A stretch of 7,461 nucleotides of DNA from an uncultured bacterium (GCA_937995995.1 CALKIP010000064.1:1-7461), one strand, 5' to 3'. Shown: positions 1 to 6,358, counted from the stretch's first letter. A program made the numbers and translations. Notes: generated by a model not told the origin, from the sequence alone.

Positions 1-1
1 C

Positions 2-568
2 GGTGCCGAACTGGTAGACGATGCCGGGCGACACCTGGTGCGCCTTCCCTGGGGCGCACGCGTGATCCGGCACGAGCCGAGACGGTTCCGTCTCCCGGAC
101 GGACGCGTCGGCGAACTCGATACGGGCGAGTTGATCGAGGCAGACCGGCTCGTAGACTGGTTCCCGCCCCGTGGCGAAAGTGCGGTGCGGACCGCGCGGC
201 GCTGGGCCGGCACGCCCTATCTCTGGGGTGGGGTCACGACTGCGGGTGCGGATTGCTCCGGCTTCGTTCAGGCGGTGCTGTGGATGCACGGTGTCGCGCT
301 GCCGCGTGACTCCGACCAGCAGGCCCGAGTCGGAGCCGAGGTCGAATGGTCGGAGTCCTTCGAGGAACTGCGCCCCGGTGACTTGCTCTTCTTTTCCGAG
401 CGCCCGGAGCGGATCACTCACGTGGCGATCTCCCTGGGCGGCAGCCGCATCATCCACTCGGCGCTCTCGAACGGCGGTGTCGCCGAGAACGACCTCCTCG
501 GCGGGCTCGAGATCGAGCGGGCGCTCCGCTCGATCTTGACCACCGTGCGACGCGTCCTGCCCGACTGA
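2..568 (+). CDS. NlpC/P60 cell-wall endopeptidase with SH3-like N-terminal part (5' end outside window)
   Basis: This is the C-terminal part of a probable gamma-D-glutamyl-diamino-acid endopeptidase that cuts peptidoglycan stem peptides in the cell envelope. The frame is open to the left edge with no stop, so the GTG at 38 is only the first start codon in view and the true start lies upstream. Residues before about 45 (counted from 38) look like a bacterial SH3 domain (VRLPWGARV, then an FRLPDGRVGEL strand pair). The NlpC/P60 domain follows: GTPYLWGG, then ADCSGF with nucleophile Cys73, then ITHVAI with His128, and a third polar residue His140 in RIIHS. The catalytic set is complete. The order SH3-NlpC/P60 resembles YkfC-type muropeptide endopeptidases. 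Its stop codon TGA (566-568) directly abuts the stop of the convergent carboxypeptidase gene, another peptidoglycan enzyme, so no terminator separates them. Confidence 0.9.
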   Translation, partial: GAELVDDAGRHLVRLPWGARVIRHEPRRFRLPDGRVGELDTGELIEADRLVDWFPPRGESAVRTARRWAGTPYLWGGVTTAGADCSGFVQAVLWMHGVALPRDSDQQARVGAEVEWSESFEELRPGDLLFFSERPERITHVAISLGGSRIIHSALSNGGVAENDLLGGLEIERALRSILTTVRRVLPD

Positions 569-2425
569 TCAGGGCAGCCGAAGCCGCATCCCGGGAAGCA
601 GGCGCCGTGGATTGACGCCGGGATTCGCCTCGCGCAGCGCGCGCACCGTCGTGCCGTACTCCTTGGCGATCCGCTCCAGCGTGTCTCCCTGACGAATCAC
701 GTGTGAATTGCGCTGACCCGGTATCGCCGGCTCGCTGGGCCACGCCACCACGGGCGAGACTGGTGCCGCCGAGTCCGGCGCGGTCGTGGCACCGGGTGTC
801 AACGTCGATACGGCGCCCGGAGCCGGCGTCGATGCACCGGCTCCAGGGAAGGGCCGGTCGAAACGCGCGAGACGGATGCCGATCGCGTCCTCGACACGCT
901 TCGCCCTCCACGTCGAGGGCACGTTGTTGCTGATGATGCTGAAGGCCAGTCGCTCGCCGTTCGCTGCCCGGACGTAGCCCGAGAGTGCGGATACGTAGTT
1001 GATCGTCCCGGTCTTCGCTCTCAGGTTTCCCGCGGCCTGCGTCTGGTGCATGCGTCTCAGCCCGCCCGGATCACCGGCCTCGGGGAGCGTGGCCCAGTAG
1101 CTTGCCCAGACGGGCGAGCGGGCCATGAACGCGAGCAGGTCCGTCATCGTGCGGGCGCTGACGCGGTTCAGCACCGAGAGGCCGGAGCCGTCGTACATCT
1201 GAAGTGCCAGCGCCGTCGTATCGAACTCGGTGGCCAGGAGGTTCGTGACCGCACGCGCGCCGCCGTGTGCGCTCCCGTCTCCGAGCGCCACCCTTCCCAC
1301 CGTACGCAGCACCGCCTCGGCGTAGAGGTTGTGGCTCTTCTTGTTGACGACCGAGAGGATCTCCTGCATCGTCGGCGACTGGTGAGCGGCCAGGACGTAC
1401 ACGGCCGCGCCCTCATCGAACGCCGGCGCGAAGGTCGTGCGTCCGGTCACCGGAGAATTCGCCCGGTCGTGTACGGCGCGGATCCCCCCGCGCACGACGA
1501 TGCCGCGCCGTTCGAGGACCTCGCGCAGGACGGCTGCGGCGTAGCGCGCGGGATCGGCCACGGGGACCGCACGCCAGACTGGCGAGCCGCCCGCCGCGAT
1601 GTTTCCGCGGACGACGATCGGGCCATCGTACGCCGCCCGATCGACCGCGATCCAGGTGCGGCCGCCGGCCACGGTCGTCGCCAGGTTTACGATCGAGATG
1701 CCTTCGCCGCCGGGTACCTTCAGAATGGTCGGGCGCCATCCCGGCTGCTCACCCGGCGTGATGCGCAGCGTGACGATGTTCTCATTGAACGAGAGCGCGC
1801 CGACCGGCGCCGCGTAGGCGGCGTTCATGTAGCTGTGCTGCCACCCGAGCCCCACGCCGTCGTCGTCGAAATACGAGGCGTCGCCGACGACGTCGCCCTG
1901 TATCTCGCGTACCCCTAGGGCGGCGAGCGAGTCCGCGAAGGCCTCCCAAACCGCCGTCTTGCTGTTGAAGAAGCGGTCCGAGAGCGTCGGATCACCGGTG
2001 CCGTAGACCACCAGATCGCCCTGGAGGACCCCGTTGCGCACCGGTCCGTCGCTCAGGAGATACGTCCCGTAGCGGAAGTTCGGACCGAGATAGTAGAGCG
2101 CCGCCGCCGTGGTGAAGAGCTTCATGTTCGAGGCCGGTGCCAGCGCCAGATCCGGCTGGTGCGCGAAGATCGTATCGCCCCGGTCGCGCGCGACGCCCAT
2201 CACTCTCCATCGATCGGCGGGCCGTCCCGGGCTGTCGATCAGCCGGTTCAGATCCCCGCCGAGCGCAGCGATCGGCTGGGGCAGGGCCAGGCTCTGCGGC
2301 GATGTGGCCGCCTGCGACTGCACCACAACGGCCGGAGAGTCCACCGGCGCCGTCGCAGCGCCCGGCGCTTCCTGGGCCAGGGCACTGGCACCGAGGAGAA
2401 GGATCGGGAGTATCGATTGCATCAT
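569..2425 (-). CDS. dacB: D-alanyl-D-alanine carboxypeptidase/endopeptidase, PBP4 (peptidase S13) family, with C-terminal LysM
   Basis: This is a periplasmic low-molecular-weight penicillin-binding protein that trims or cross-cuts peptidoglycan peptides. Counted from the ATG at 2425 it has 618 residues. It starts with a hydrophobic signal-like segment (MMQSILPILLLGASALAQ, cleavage probably after ALA). All three serine-transferase motifs are present: S99-N-M-K102 in APASNMKLF, S364-H-N366 in KKSHNLYAE, and K471-T-G473 in RAKTGTINY, with DGSGLS between the last two, as in E. coli DacB. After a Pro/Ala/Thr linker (about 524-571) comes a LysM domain (575-618, HVIRQGDTLERIAKEYG) that should anchor the enzyme to glycan. 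The start is uncertain. The ATG pair at 2425/2422 fits the signal peptide but has no Shine-Dalgarno sequence and no basic n-region. An in-frame ATG at 2512 has a GGTGAG six bases upstream but adds 29 residues before the signal. Confidence 0.92.
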   Translation of the reverse strand: MMQSILPILLLGASALAQEAPGAATAPVDSPAVVVQSQAATSPQSLALPQPIAALGGDLNRLIDSPGRPADRWRVMGVARDRGDTIFAHQPDLALAPASNMKLFTTAAALYYLGPNFRYGTYLLSDGPVRNGVLQGDLVVYGTGDPTLSDRFFNSKTAVWEAFADSLAALGVREIQGDVVGDASYFDDDGVGLGWQHSYMNAAYAAPVGALSFNENIVTLRITPGEQPGWRPTILKVPGGEGISIVNLATTVAGGRTWIAVDRAAYDGPIVVRGNIAAGGSPVWRAVPVADPARYAAAVLREVLERRGIVVRGGIRAVHDRANSPVTGRTTFAPAFDEGAAVYVLAAHQSPTMQEILSVVNKKSHNLYAEAVLRTVGRVALGDGSAHGGARAVTNLLATEFDTTALALQMYDGSGLSVLNRVSARTMTDLLAFMARSPVWASYWATLPEAGDPGGLRRMHQTQAAGNLRAKTGTINYVSALSGYVRAANGERLAFSIISNNVPSTWRAKRVEDAIGIRLARFDRPFPGAGASTPAPGAVSTLTPGATTAPDSAAPVSPVVAWPSEPAIPGQRNSHVIRQGDTLERIAKEYGTTVRALREANPGVNPRRLLPGMRLRLP

Positions 2426-2591
2426 CTGGCCGGGCGCGGTCGCCCGATGGTGGCCGGTATCACAAACGCATGGATCATGGTCATATACGTGCAAGACAGG
2501 GGCCAGGTTCATTCATCGCTCACCACCCGGTGTCGACTCGGAGAGGCGCGACGGACCCATGCCCCTTGCGTCGCCACCGCCGGCGCCTACA

Positions 2592-2623
2592 TTGATAGGC
2601 GTACACCGCTCGGCAGGTATACT
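2592..2623 (+). promoter_or_regulatory. Weak candidate promoter for the ANTAR/kinase cassette
   Basis: TATACT at 2618-2623 matches five of six bases of the -10 consensus. The only -35-like hexamer is TTGATA at 2592-2597, 20 bases away, which is too long for a standard sigma-70 promoter. A GCAG/CTGC inverted repeat (2613-2616 and 2622-2625) brackets the -10. If it is used, transcription would begin near 2630 and give a leader of about 135 bases. Confidence 0.3.
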
Positions 2624-2639
2624 GCGGATTGAGGTCACG

Positions 2640-2700
2640 GCGCGCCTCCCGAAACCAGGGAAGGTGCGCCCGTTGTGTTTGGTGGGGGCACCTGGCGCGC
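2640..2700 (+). ncRNA. Candidate structured mRNA leader (three-way junction) upstream of the ANTAR gene
   Basis: The RNA of this segment can fold into a closed three-way junction with no unpaired base at the junction. The outer stem is GCGCGCC (2640-2646) with GGCGCGC (2694-2700). Branch one is TCCC (2647-2650) with GGGA (2658-2661) and a 7-base loop. Branch two is AGGTGC (2662-2667) with GCACCT (2688-2693), extended past one G-G mismatch by CCC (2669-2671) with GGG (2684-2686), with a 12-base loop. No T-run follows, so it is not a simple intrinsic terminator. The loops are not the AnnGnn hexaloops known for ANTAR binding. One arm is part of the self-complementary GGCGCGCC, and the region is GC-rich, so chance pairing is possible. 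Confidence 0.35.
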
Positions 2701-2765
2701 AGACAACGCACTCAAGCGTTCCAAATCAACGTCTGTCACGTCCACTCCAAGAAGGAGCATGCCCC

Positions 2766-3356
2766 ATGGCCGAGTCGCTTCGCATCCTCATCGCCGACGA
2801 CGAGGCGTTGCACAACCTTGCGTTGACGAGCCAACTCGAGACGCTGGGTCATCAGGTCATCGCCACCGCATCCAATGGCCGTGAGGCCGTCGACCTGGCC
2901 CGCGAGGCGAAGCCCGATCTGGCGTTCCTCGACATCCGGATGCCGAACATGACCGGCCCGGAAGCGGCGCATCAGATCGCTGCGGAGCGGCCCATCCCGA
3001 TCATCATCCTTTCCGCCTACAGTGACGGCAGGACCGTCGACGAAGCCACACGTTCGCCGGTCTTCCACTATCTCGTCAAGCCGGTCGATCCCGACGATCT
3101 CGGCCCGGCGATCTCGGTGGCCCGCGCCCGCTTCGAAGACTGGATCGATGCCAAGCGCCAGCGCGACCAGCTCGAGACCAAGCTGGAGGAACGCAAGATC
3201 ATCGAGCGAGCCAAGGGGTTGCTCATGGACACACGCGGGCTCAGCGAGCGCGAGGCCTATCGCTTCCTCCAGAAGACGAGTCAGGACAAGAATACCCCGA
3301 TGGTGGACCTCGCCAAGAAGATCCTCCTGGCGGCGCCCCTGCTCCAACGCGACTGA
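2766..3356 (+). CDS. ANTAR-domain response regulator (RNA-binding antiterminator, PdtaR/EutV-like)
   Basis: This is a 196-residue two-component response regulator whose output binds RNA rather than DNA. The receiver domain (about 5-120) has acidic residues D11 and D12, phospho-acceptor D56 in LAFLDIRMP, S83 in ILSAYS and K105 in LVKPVDP, so it should be phosphorylatable. A helical linker (about 125-142) leads into an ANTAR domain (about 135-192) with the typical ERKIIERAKGLLM and LSEREAYRFLQ segments. In known cases such proteins dimerise on phosphorylation and bind paired RNA stem-loops to prevent transcription termination. The start is set by GAAGGAG (2751-2757), eight bases before the ATG; the reading frame stays open further upstream but that part runs antisense to dacB. 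It is followed 54 bases later by the kinase gene, its likely partner, and the two are probably co-transcribed. Confidence 0.93.
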   Translation: MAESLRILIADDEALHNLALTSQLETLGHQVIATASNGREAVDLAREAKPDLAFLDIRMPNMTGPEAAHQIAAERPIPIIILSAYSDGRTVDEATRSPVFHYLVKPVDPDDLGPAISVARARFEDWIDAKRQRDQLETKLEERKIIERAKGLLMDTRGLSEREAYRFLQKTSQDKNTPMVDLAKKILLAAPLLQRD

Positions 3357-3410
3357 CCCGGGGCGGCGACGGATGCACCCCGAGTACAGCGCGCCGAATG
3401 GTAGTGACGG

Positions 3411-4562
3411 ATGAGTTTCGAGTCGGATTCCGAACGTGAGCGCTCCGGCCGGTCGCCGTCCGATGAGGCTCCGAACGAGGCCCGGGACGACGAGCCGGCC
3501 ACGATCCTGGTCGTGGACGACGAGTTGTATGCGCGGCAGCTTCTGACCGACCTCCTCGAGGCCCAGGGCTTCGATGTGGTTTCCGTCGCCAGAGGCGAGG
3601 AGGCGTTCTCCTGGATCGGCGTCGTCGACCTGGTACTGCTCGATGCCATGCTGCCGGGACGCGACGGCTGGGCGATCTGCCGAGAGTTGAAGCAAGAGTA
3701 CGATCCGCTACTGCCCATCATCATGGTGACCGCCCGCACCACGCCCGAGGACGTGGTGCGGACGTTCGAGGCGGGTGCCGACGATTACGTCGCCAAGCCG
3801 TTCCAGGCACGTGAGCTGACGGCGCGTATCGAATCGCGCCTGCGCGTCCGCCGTGCGGAGCGCGACCTCCAGCGCATGAACCACCGGCTGGCCGAACTCG
3901 CGAACCAGAACTACCAGCTCTACGAGAAGGCGCGTTCGGATGCCGACGAGCGGAGCCGGTTGCTGAACGAGCTCGATCACCGTGTACGCAACAATCTCTC
4001 GGTGATCATGGGGCTGGTGGGGATGGAGCGGAATCGCCGTCCGCCTCGCCCCTCTGCCGAGGCGCTGTGGAGCCTCGAGAGCCGGTTGCGCTCCTTCCTG
4101 ACGGTGCTCGAGGCGCTCCGGCGCCAGAACTTCCGCTCGGTACCGGTGCGCGAGATCGCCGAAAAGCTTGCCCACCGACTGCGTAACTCGATGATCATCG
4201 ATGGCCGGGTGCAGATCGCGTTCGAAGGACAAGCCGCGCCGCTCAATGAGCGGCAGGGTTTTGCCCTCGGCCTGGCTTTGAACGAATTGATCACGAACGC
4301 CTTCGAGCACGGGTTCCCGGACGGACGCGCGGGGACGGTCCGCATCCGTGTCGCGGATGGCGACGATGATGTGCGGGTCGAGATCGTGGATGACGGCATC
4401 GGCATGGCCGACGCACCGGAGGGCGAAGTGGTGGGCAGCGGTCGGTCGATCGTCGAGGCACTCGTTCGCGGGGACCTGGCCGGTACCGTGGAGTACTTGC
4501 CGACGGACCGTGGGACGCGAGTGAGGGTGTGCTTTCCGCGTGACCCGGCCACCGCCCGCTAA
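3411..4562 (+). CDS. Receiver-HisKA_2 histidine kinase fusion, likely partner of the ANTAR regulator
   Basis: This 383-residue cytoplasmic protein has no membrane segment. After a charged, probably disordered tail (1-29) comes a receiver domain (about 31-145) with D36, D37, phospho-acceptor D78 (LVLLDAMLPG), T107 and K129 (DDYVAKPF). A coiled-coil-like stretch (about 146-183) leads to a HisKA_2 dimerisation box with phospho-donor H190 in LLNELDHRVRNNL, then a HATPase_c domain with N-box ALNELITNAFEHGFP (N296), G1 box DDGIGM (327-332) and GSGRSIVEALV (342-352). HisKA_2 kinases are the usual partners of ANTAR regulators (EutW/EutV, PdtaS/PdtaR), which fits the preceding gene. Unlike PdtaS it has no GAF or PAS sensor; the input is a receiver, so another kinase probably feeds it. 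The ATG at 3411 has only a weak upstream purine signal (GTGACGG). Confidence 0.9.
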   Translation: MSFESDSERERSGRSPSDEAPNEARDDEPATILVVDDELYARQLLTDLLEAQGFDVVSVARGEEAFSWIGVVDLVLLDAMLPGRDGWAICRELKQEYDPLLPIIMVTARTTPEDVVRTFEAGADDYVAKPFQARELTARIESRLRVRRAERDLQRMNHRLAELANQNYQLYEKARSDADERSRLLNELDHRVRNNLSVIMGLVGMERNRRPPRPSAEALWSLESRLRSFLTVLEALRRQNFRSVPVREIAEKLAHRLRNSMIIDGRVQIAFEGQAAPLNERQGFALGLALNELITNAFEHGFPDGRAGTVRIRVADGDDDVRVEIVDDGIGMADAPEGEVVGSGRSIVEALVRGDLAGTVEYLPTDRGTRVRVCFPRDPATAR

Positions 4563-4765
4563 CCGAGCCGCTACATCCCAGGCACGCCGCGACCGGCTCG
4601 CCACTCGCCGCTTCTCGGTCTGGGTGGCCTCGATCCGGAGCGTGCCGCCGGTCGAGCACATCGATGATCCCGAAGGGTATCGCCCGATCTGCCGGTCGTA
4701 CACCTCTGTGCGCTCTACGCCCCTCTCCTGCCTTTTGGCCTCGATGACACTCTCGAAGACGGGGC

Positions 4766-4786
4766 CGCCGTGCCCGGGGCACGGCG
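4766..4786. repeat. Perfect 21-bp inverted repeat (10-1-10), candidate operator or hairpin
   Basis: Arms CGCCGTGCCC (4766-4775) and GGGCACGGCG (4777-4786) are exact reverse complements around a single G at 4776. The palindrome ends ten bases before the -35 hexamer of the DUF116 promoter, a usual place for a dimeric regulator site. As RNA it could form a nine-pair stem with a CGG loop at the end of the kinase operon, but no T-run follows. Confidence 0.55.
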
Positions 4787-4796
4787 ACCGGATCGC

Positions 4797-4825
4797 TTGA
4801 CGCTCGGATACCGATAAGATATCGT
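4797..4825 (+). promoter_or_regulatory. Sigma-70-like promoter of the DUF116 gene, possibly leaderless
   Basis: TTGACG (4797-4802) matches five of six -35 bases, and TATCGT (4820-4825) matches four of six -10 bases with the key T, A and final T. The spacer is exactly 17. The expected start of transcription (about 4832-4833) coincides with the ATG at 4833. An alternative -10, TAAGAT (4815-4820), would still give a leader of only a few bases. Confidence 0.5.
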
Positions 4826-4832
4826 GGCGCAC

Positions 4833-5687
4833 ATGGAAGACACACGCCAAGCGGATCCGCATCGAGGTTGTGAACCGGCCGGACCGCAACTGCTCCAGTT
4901 GCGGCCGGATCGTCGCCTCGGACACGAGTGGGACGACTGGGACGGCAACCCCGTCCCGAACGACGGAATCTATCATGAGCCGCCCGGGCTCTTCTTCGGG
5001 CTGATCGGAGCGTGGTTCGGCGTCGCGGCCGCGGTCCTCGGAGTGACACTCTGGTTCATGGCGCCACGGCTCGGTGAGCTGTGGGGTGCCCTGCCCGGTA
5101 TCCTTTGGACCGTGCTCGCGGTCGGGGTCGTGGGCTTGGCGCTGTGGATGGCGCTCCTGGCGCTGTCGCTCCGGCTGGGGCGCAACCTCCTCCCGCCGCG
5201 CCTCCTCGAGCGAGGCCTGTTGCCACGAGTCATGCCGATCGCCGAGAAGGCGGGCCGCTGGTTCGGCATTTCGAGGGACAGGGCCGGGAACGCCGCGCTG
5301 CGGGTCTACAATGCACTCGCCGCCGCACGTGCTCGGCCCGGTGGGATCCGGCCAAACGAGCTCCTGGTACTCCTGCCCCGCTGCCTGGACAAGGAGAGCA
5401 TGCAGGGGGCGATGGCGCTCTCATCTCGGTACGGCGTGCCGCTCTTCGTTGCCGCCCGCGGTCGGTATGCACGGGAAATGATCGCCAAGGTGCGGCCCCG
5501 GGCGGTCGTGGCCGTGGCCTGTGAACGTGACCTCGTCAGCGGCGTGCACGACGTCGCCTCCAGGCTCCCGGTGCTCGGCACGACGATCGGGCTGCCCGAT
5601 GGGCCGTGCAAGAACACGACGGTCGACGTGTCCGCCCTCGAAGAGAGGATCTGTACCTACCTCGGGATCGATCTTCGGGCTCGGTAG
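4833..5687 (+). CDS. DUF116 domain membrane protein
   Basis: This 284-residue protein belongs to the DUF116 family, whose function is unknown. A polar N-terminus (1-50) precedes two hydrophobic helices (about 52-76 and 88-112), then a cytoplasmic-type domain. The family signature is clear in the C-terminal half: LLVLLPRCLDK (177-187), FVAARGRYAREMI (205-217), RPRAVVAVACERDLVSGVHDV (221-241) and GPCKNTTVDVSALEE (257-271). As I recall, the family has about seven conserved cysteines, suggesting a metal or Fe-S site. Here only C184, C230 and C259 sit in the signature positions, and the usual Cys-rich insert after PxCL is replaced by a short stretch without cysteine (DKESMQGAM). The start is ATG 4833 rather than GTG 4824, because 4824 falls inside the -10 element; neither has a Shine-Dalgarno sequence. 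The gene is probably transcribed alone and ends at a shared terminator. Confidence 0.85.
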   Translation: MEDTRQADPHRGCEPAGPQLLQLRPDRRLGHEWDDWDGNPVPNDGIYHEPPGLFFGLIGAWFGVAAAVLGVTLWFMAPRLGELWGALPGILWTVLAVGVVGLALWMALLALSLRLGRNLLPPRLLERGLLPRVMPIAEKAGRWFGISRDRAGNAALRVYNALAAARARPGGIRPNELLVLLPRCLDKESMQGAMALSSRYGVPLFVAARGRYAREMIAKVRPRAVVAVACERDLVSGVHDVASRLPVLGTTIGLPDGPCKNTTVDVSALEERICTYLGIDLRAR

Positions 5688-5722
5688 GGAGGGTGGCGCC
5701 CGACAGGGCGCACTGGATGCAA

Positions 5723-5754
5723 AAAACGCCGGACCCCGCTCGGGCCGGCGTTTT
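5723..5754. terminator. Bidirectional intrinsic terminator between DUF116 and perR
   Basis: AAAACGCCGG (5723-5732) pairs perfectly with CCGGCGTTTT (5745-5754) around a 12-base loop that can pair further inside (CCC 5734-5736 with GGG 5742-5744). It gives TTTT on the + side and, with A5721-5722, six T on the - side. It therefore serves both convergent genes. A smaller hairpin (GCGCCC 5696-5701 with GGGCGC 5706-5711) lies just after the DUF116 stop. Confidence 0.88.
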
Positions 5755-5816
5755 CGGTTTCCTGGACGGAGAGCCGCTGTCTTTCGGTCGAGCCGCGGAC
5801 CAGCGCGGGCCCCCGA

Positions 5817-6284
5817 TCAGTCGGCAGAGCAGTGGCTACAGCGACCGACCAGCTCGAGCCGATAGCCCTCCACGGCGAAGCCATCGAGCGGGCCCAGCCG
5901 ATCGAGTACGTCGGGGTCGAGCTTACCGGGCACATCGAGTACCGCGCCGCACTTCAGGCAGCGGGCGTGTGGGTGCGGATCGGTACGTCCATCATAGCGG
6001 GCCGAGCCGTCGCCATACGTCAGCTTGACCGCCAGCCCACACCCGACCAGCGTCTCCAGCGACTTGTAGACCGTAGCCAGCGAGATGTCGGGAATATCGG
6101 CCCGGACCGCCGTGAAGACATCGTCGGCGGTCGGATGCTGATCCGTCATCAGGAGGCGGCGGTAGACCGCAGCGCGTTGCTCGGTGAACCGGTGGCCCGA
6201 CGCGTCCAGCGCGCGGCGCAGGACGGCGTCTGCGTCAGCCGGTGTCACCTCGGGCGGTGCCAGTTGAACAGAGCCTCGCTCCAT
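5817..6284 (-). CDS. perR: Fur-family regulator, PerR-like peroxide sensor
   Basis: This is a metal-dependent DNA-binding repressor of about 155 residues from the ATG at 6284. The winged-helix part includes HRFTEQRAAVYRRLL and the recognition region ISLATVYKSLETL. Metal-site residues match B. subtilis PerR by position: His50 (HPTADD), Asp98 (SARYDG), His104 and His106 (DPHPHARC) and Asp117 (AVLDV). In Fur proper the last position is normally Glu; Asp here favours PerR, which senses H2O2 by iron-catalysed histidine oxidation. The structural zinc site is complete: CLKC (109-112) and CSHC (149-152). The start is chosen at ATG 6284, preceded by GCGAGG with a six-base gap; an in-frame GTG at 6320 has no Shine-Dalgarno sequence and would lie about three bases after the predicted transcript start. 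It is divergent from the atypical receiver gene and has a PerR-box-like dyad on its promoter, which suggests autoregulation. Zur or Mur function is less likely. Confidence 0.88.
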   Translation of the reverse strand: MERGSVQLAPPEVTPADADAVLRRALDASGHRFTEQRAAVYRRLLMTDQHPTADDVFTAVRADIPDISLATVYKSLETLVGCGLAVKLTYGDGSARYDGRTDPHPHARCLKCGAVLDVPGKLDPDVLDRLGPLDGFAVEGYRLELVGRCSHCSAD

Positions 6285-6329
6285 TGAAAACCTCGCCAGG
6301 CGGCTCGCACGTTCATGCACAATGACTTA

Positions 6330-6358
6330 ACATTACCAGACCATGGGACCGGAGTCAA
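6330..6358 (-). promoter_or_regulatory. Promoter of perR with extended -10
   Basis: On the minus strand TTGACT (6358-6353) is followed, after exactly 17 bases, by TAATGT (6335-6330), with a TGG directly before it giving an extended -10. Transcription should start near 6323, leaving a leader of about 40 bases to the ATG at 6284. Confidence 0.6.

Larger units (their letters stand above)
2426..2765. other. Divergent intergenic region between dacB and the ANTAR regulator
   Basis: There is no convincing gene in this 340-base stretch. It separates dacB (leftward) from the ANTAR gene (rightward) and must hold both promoters. On the right side there is a TATACT hexamer at 2618-2623 and a foldable segment at 2640-2700. 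On the left side I found no convincing -35/-10 pair. Part of it (2426-2512) would be coding if dacB starts at its upstream ATG. Confidence 0.6.
4563..4832. other. Intergenic region between the kinase and the DUF116 gene
   Basis: There is no recognised gene in this 270-base stretch. A + strand open frame (4540-4800, GTG start, no Shine-Dalgarno) shows G/C-rich third positions but resembles no family I know and overlaps the kinase end. The stretch has no T-run that would mark an intrinsic terminator for the kinase operon. It contains a perfect palindrome (4766-4786) and a promoter (4797-4825). Confidence 0.55.

Noticed and set aside
1046..1918. Plus-strand frame of 290 codons inside dacB
   Set aside because: Antisense to the catalytic domain of dacB, with Arg-rich composition and no motif.
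2640..2700. tRNA or a known ANTAR dual-hairpin target
   Set aside because: It has only three helices, no anticodon arm or T-loop sequence, and its loops are 7 and 12 bases rather than hexaloops with A1 and G4.
2109..2765. Upstream extension of the ANTAR reading frame
   Set aside because: The frame is open but runs antisense to dacB; the GAAGGAG before ATG 2766 and the receiver domain boundary fix the start.
2736..3695. Minus-strand frame of 319 codons opposite the ANTAR regulator
   Set aside because: Antisense shadow of two genes with clear domain signatures on the other strand.
4766..4786. Standard intrinsic terminator for the kinase operon
   Set aside because: The stem is perfect but no T-run follows on either strand, so I list it as a palindrome of undecided role.
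4540..4800. Possible 86-residue + strand gene after the kinase
   Set aside because: G/C-rich third codon positions looked gene-like, but it overlaps the kinase end, has a GTG start without ribosome site, contains the 21-bp palindrome and part of the -35, and resembles nothing known to me.
3708..4976. Long minus-strand open frame of 422 codons across the kinase and the following gap
   Set aside because: It is mostly antisense to the well-supported kinase, shows no family motif, and long antisense frames are expected in DNA with G/C-rich third positions.
6285..6320. Longer perR form starting at GTG 6320
   Set aside because: It has no Shine-Dalgarno sequence, sits about three bases after the predicted transcript start, and the added residues are not part of the Fur fold.
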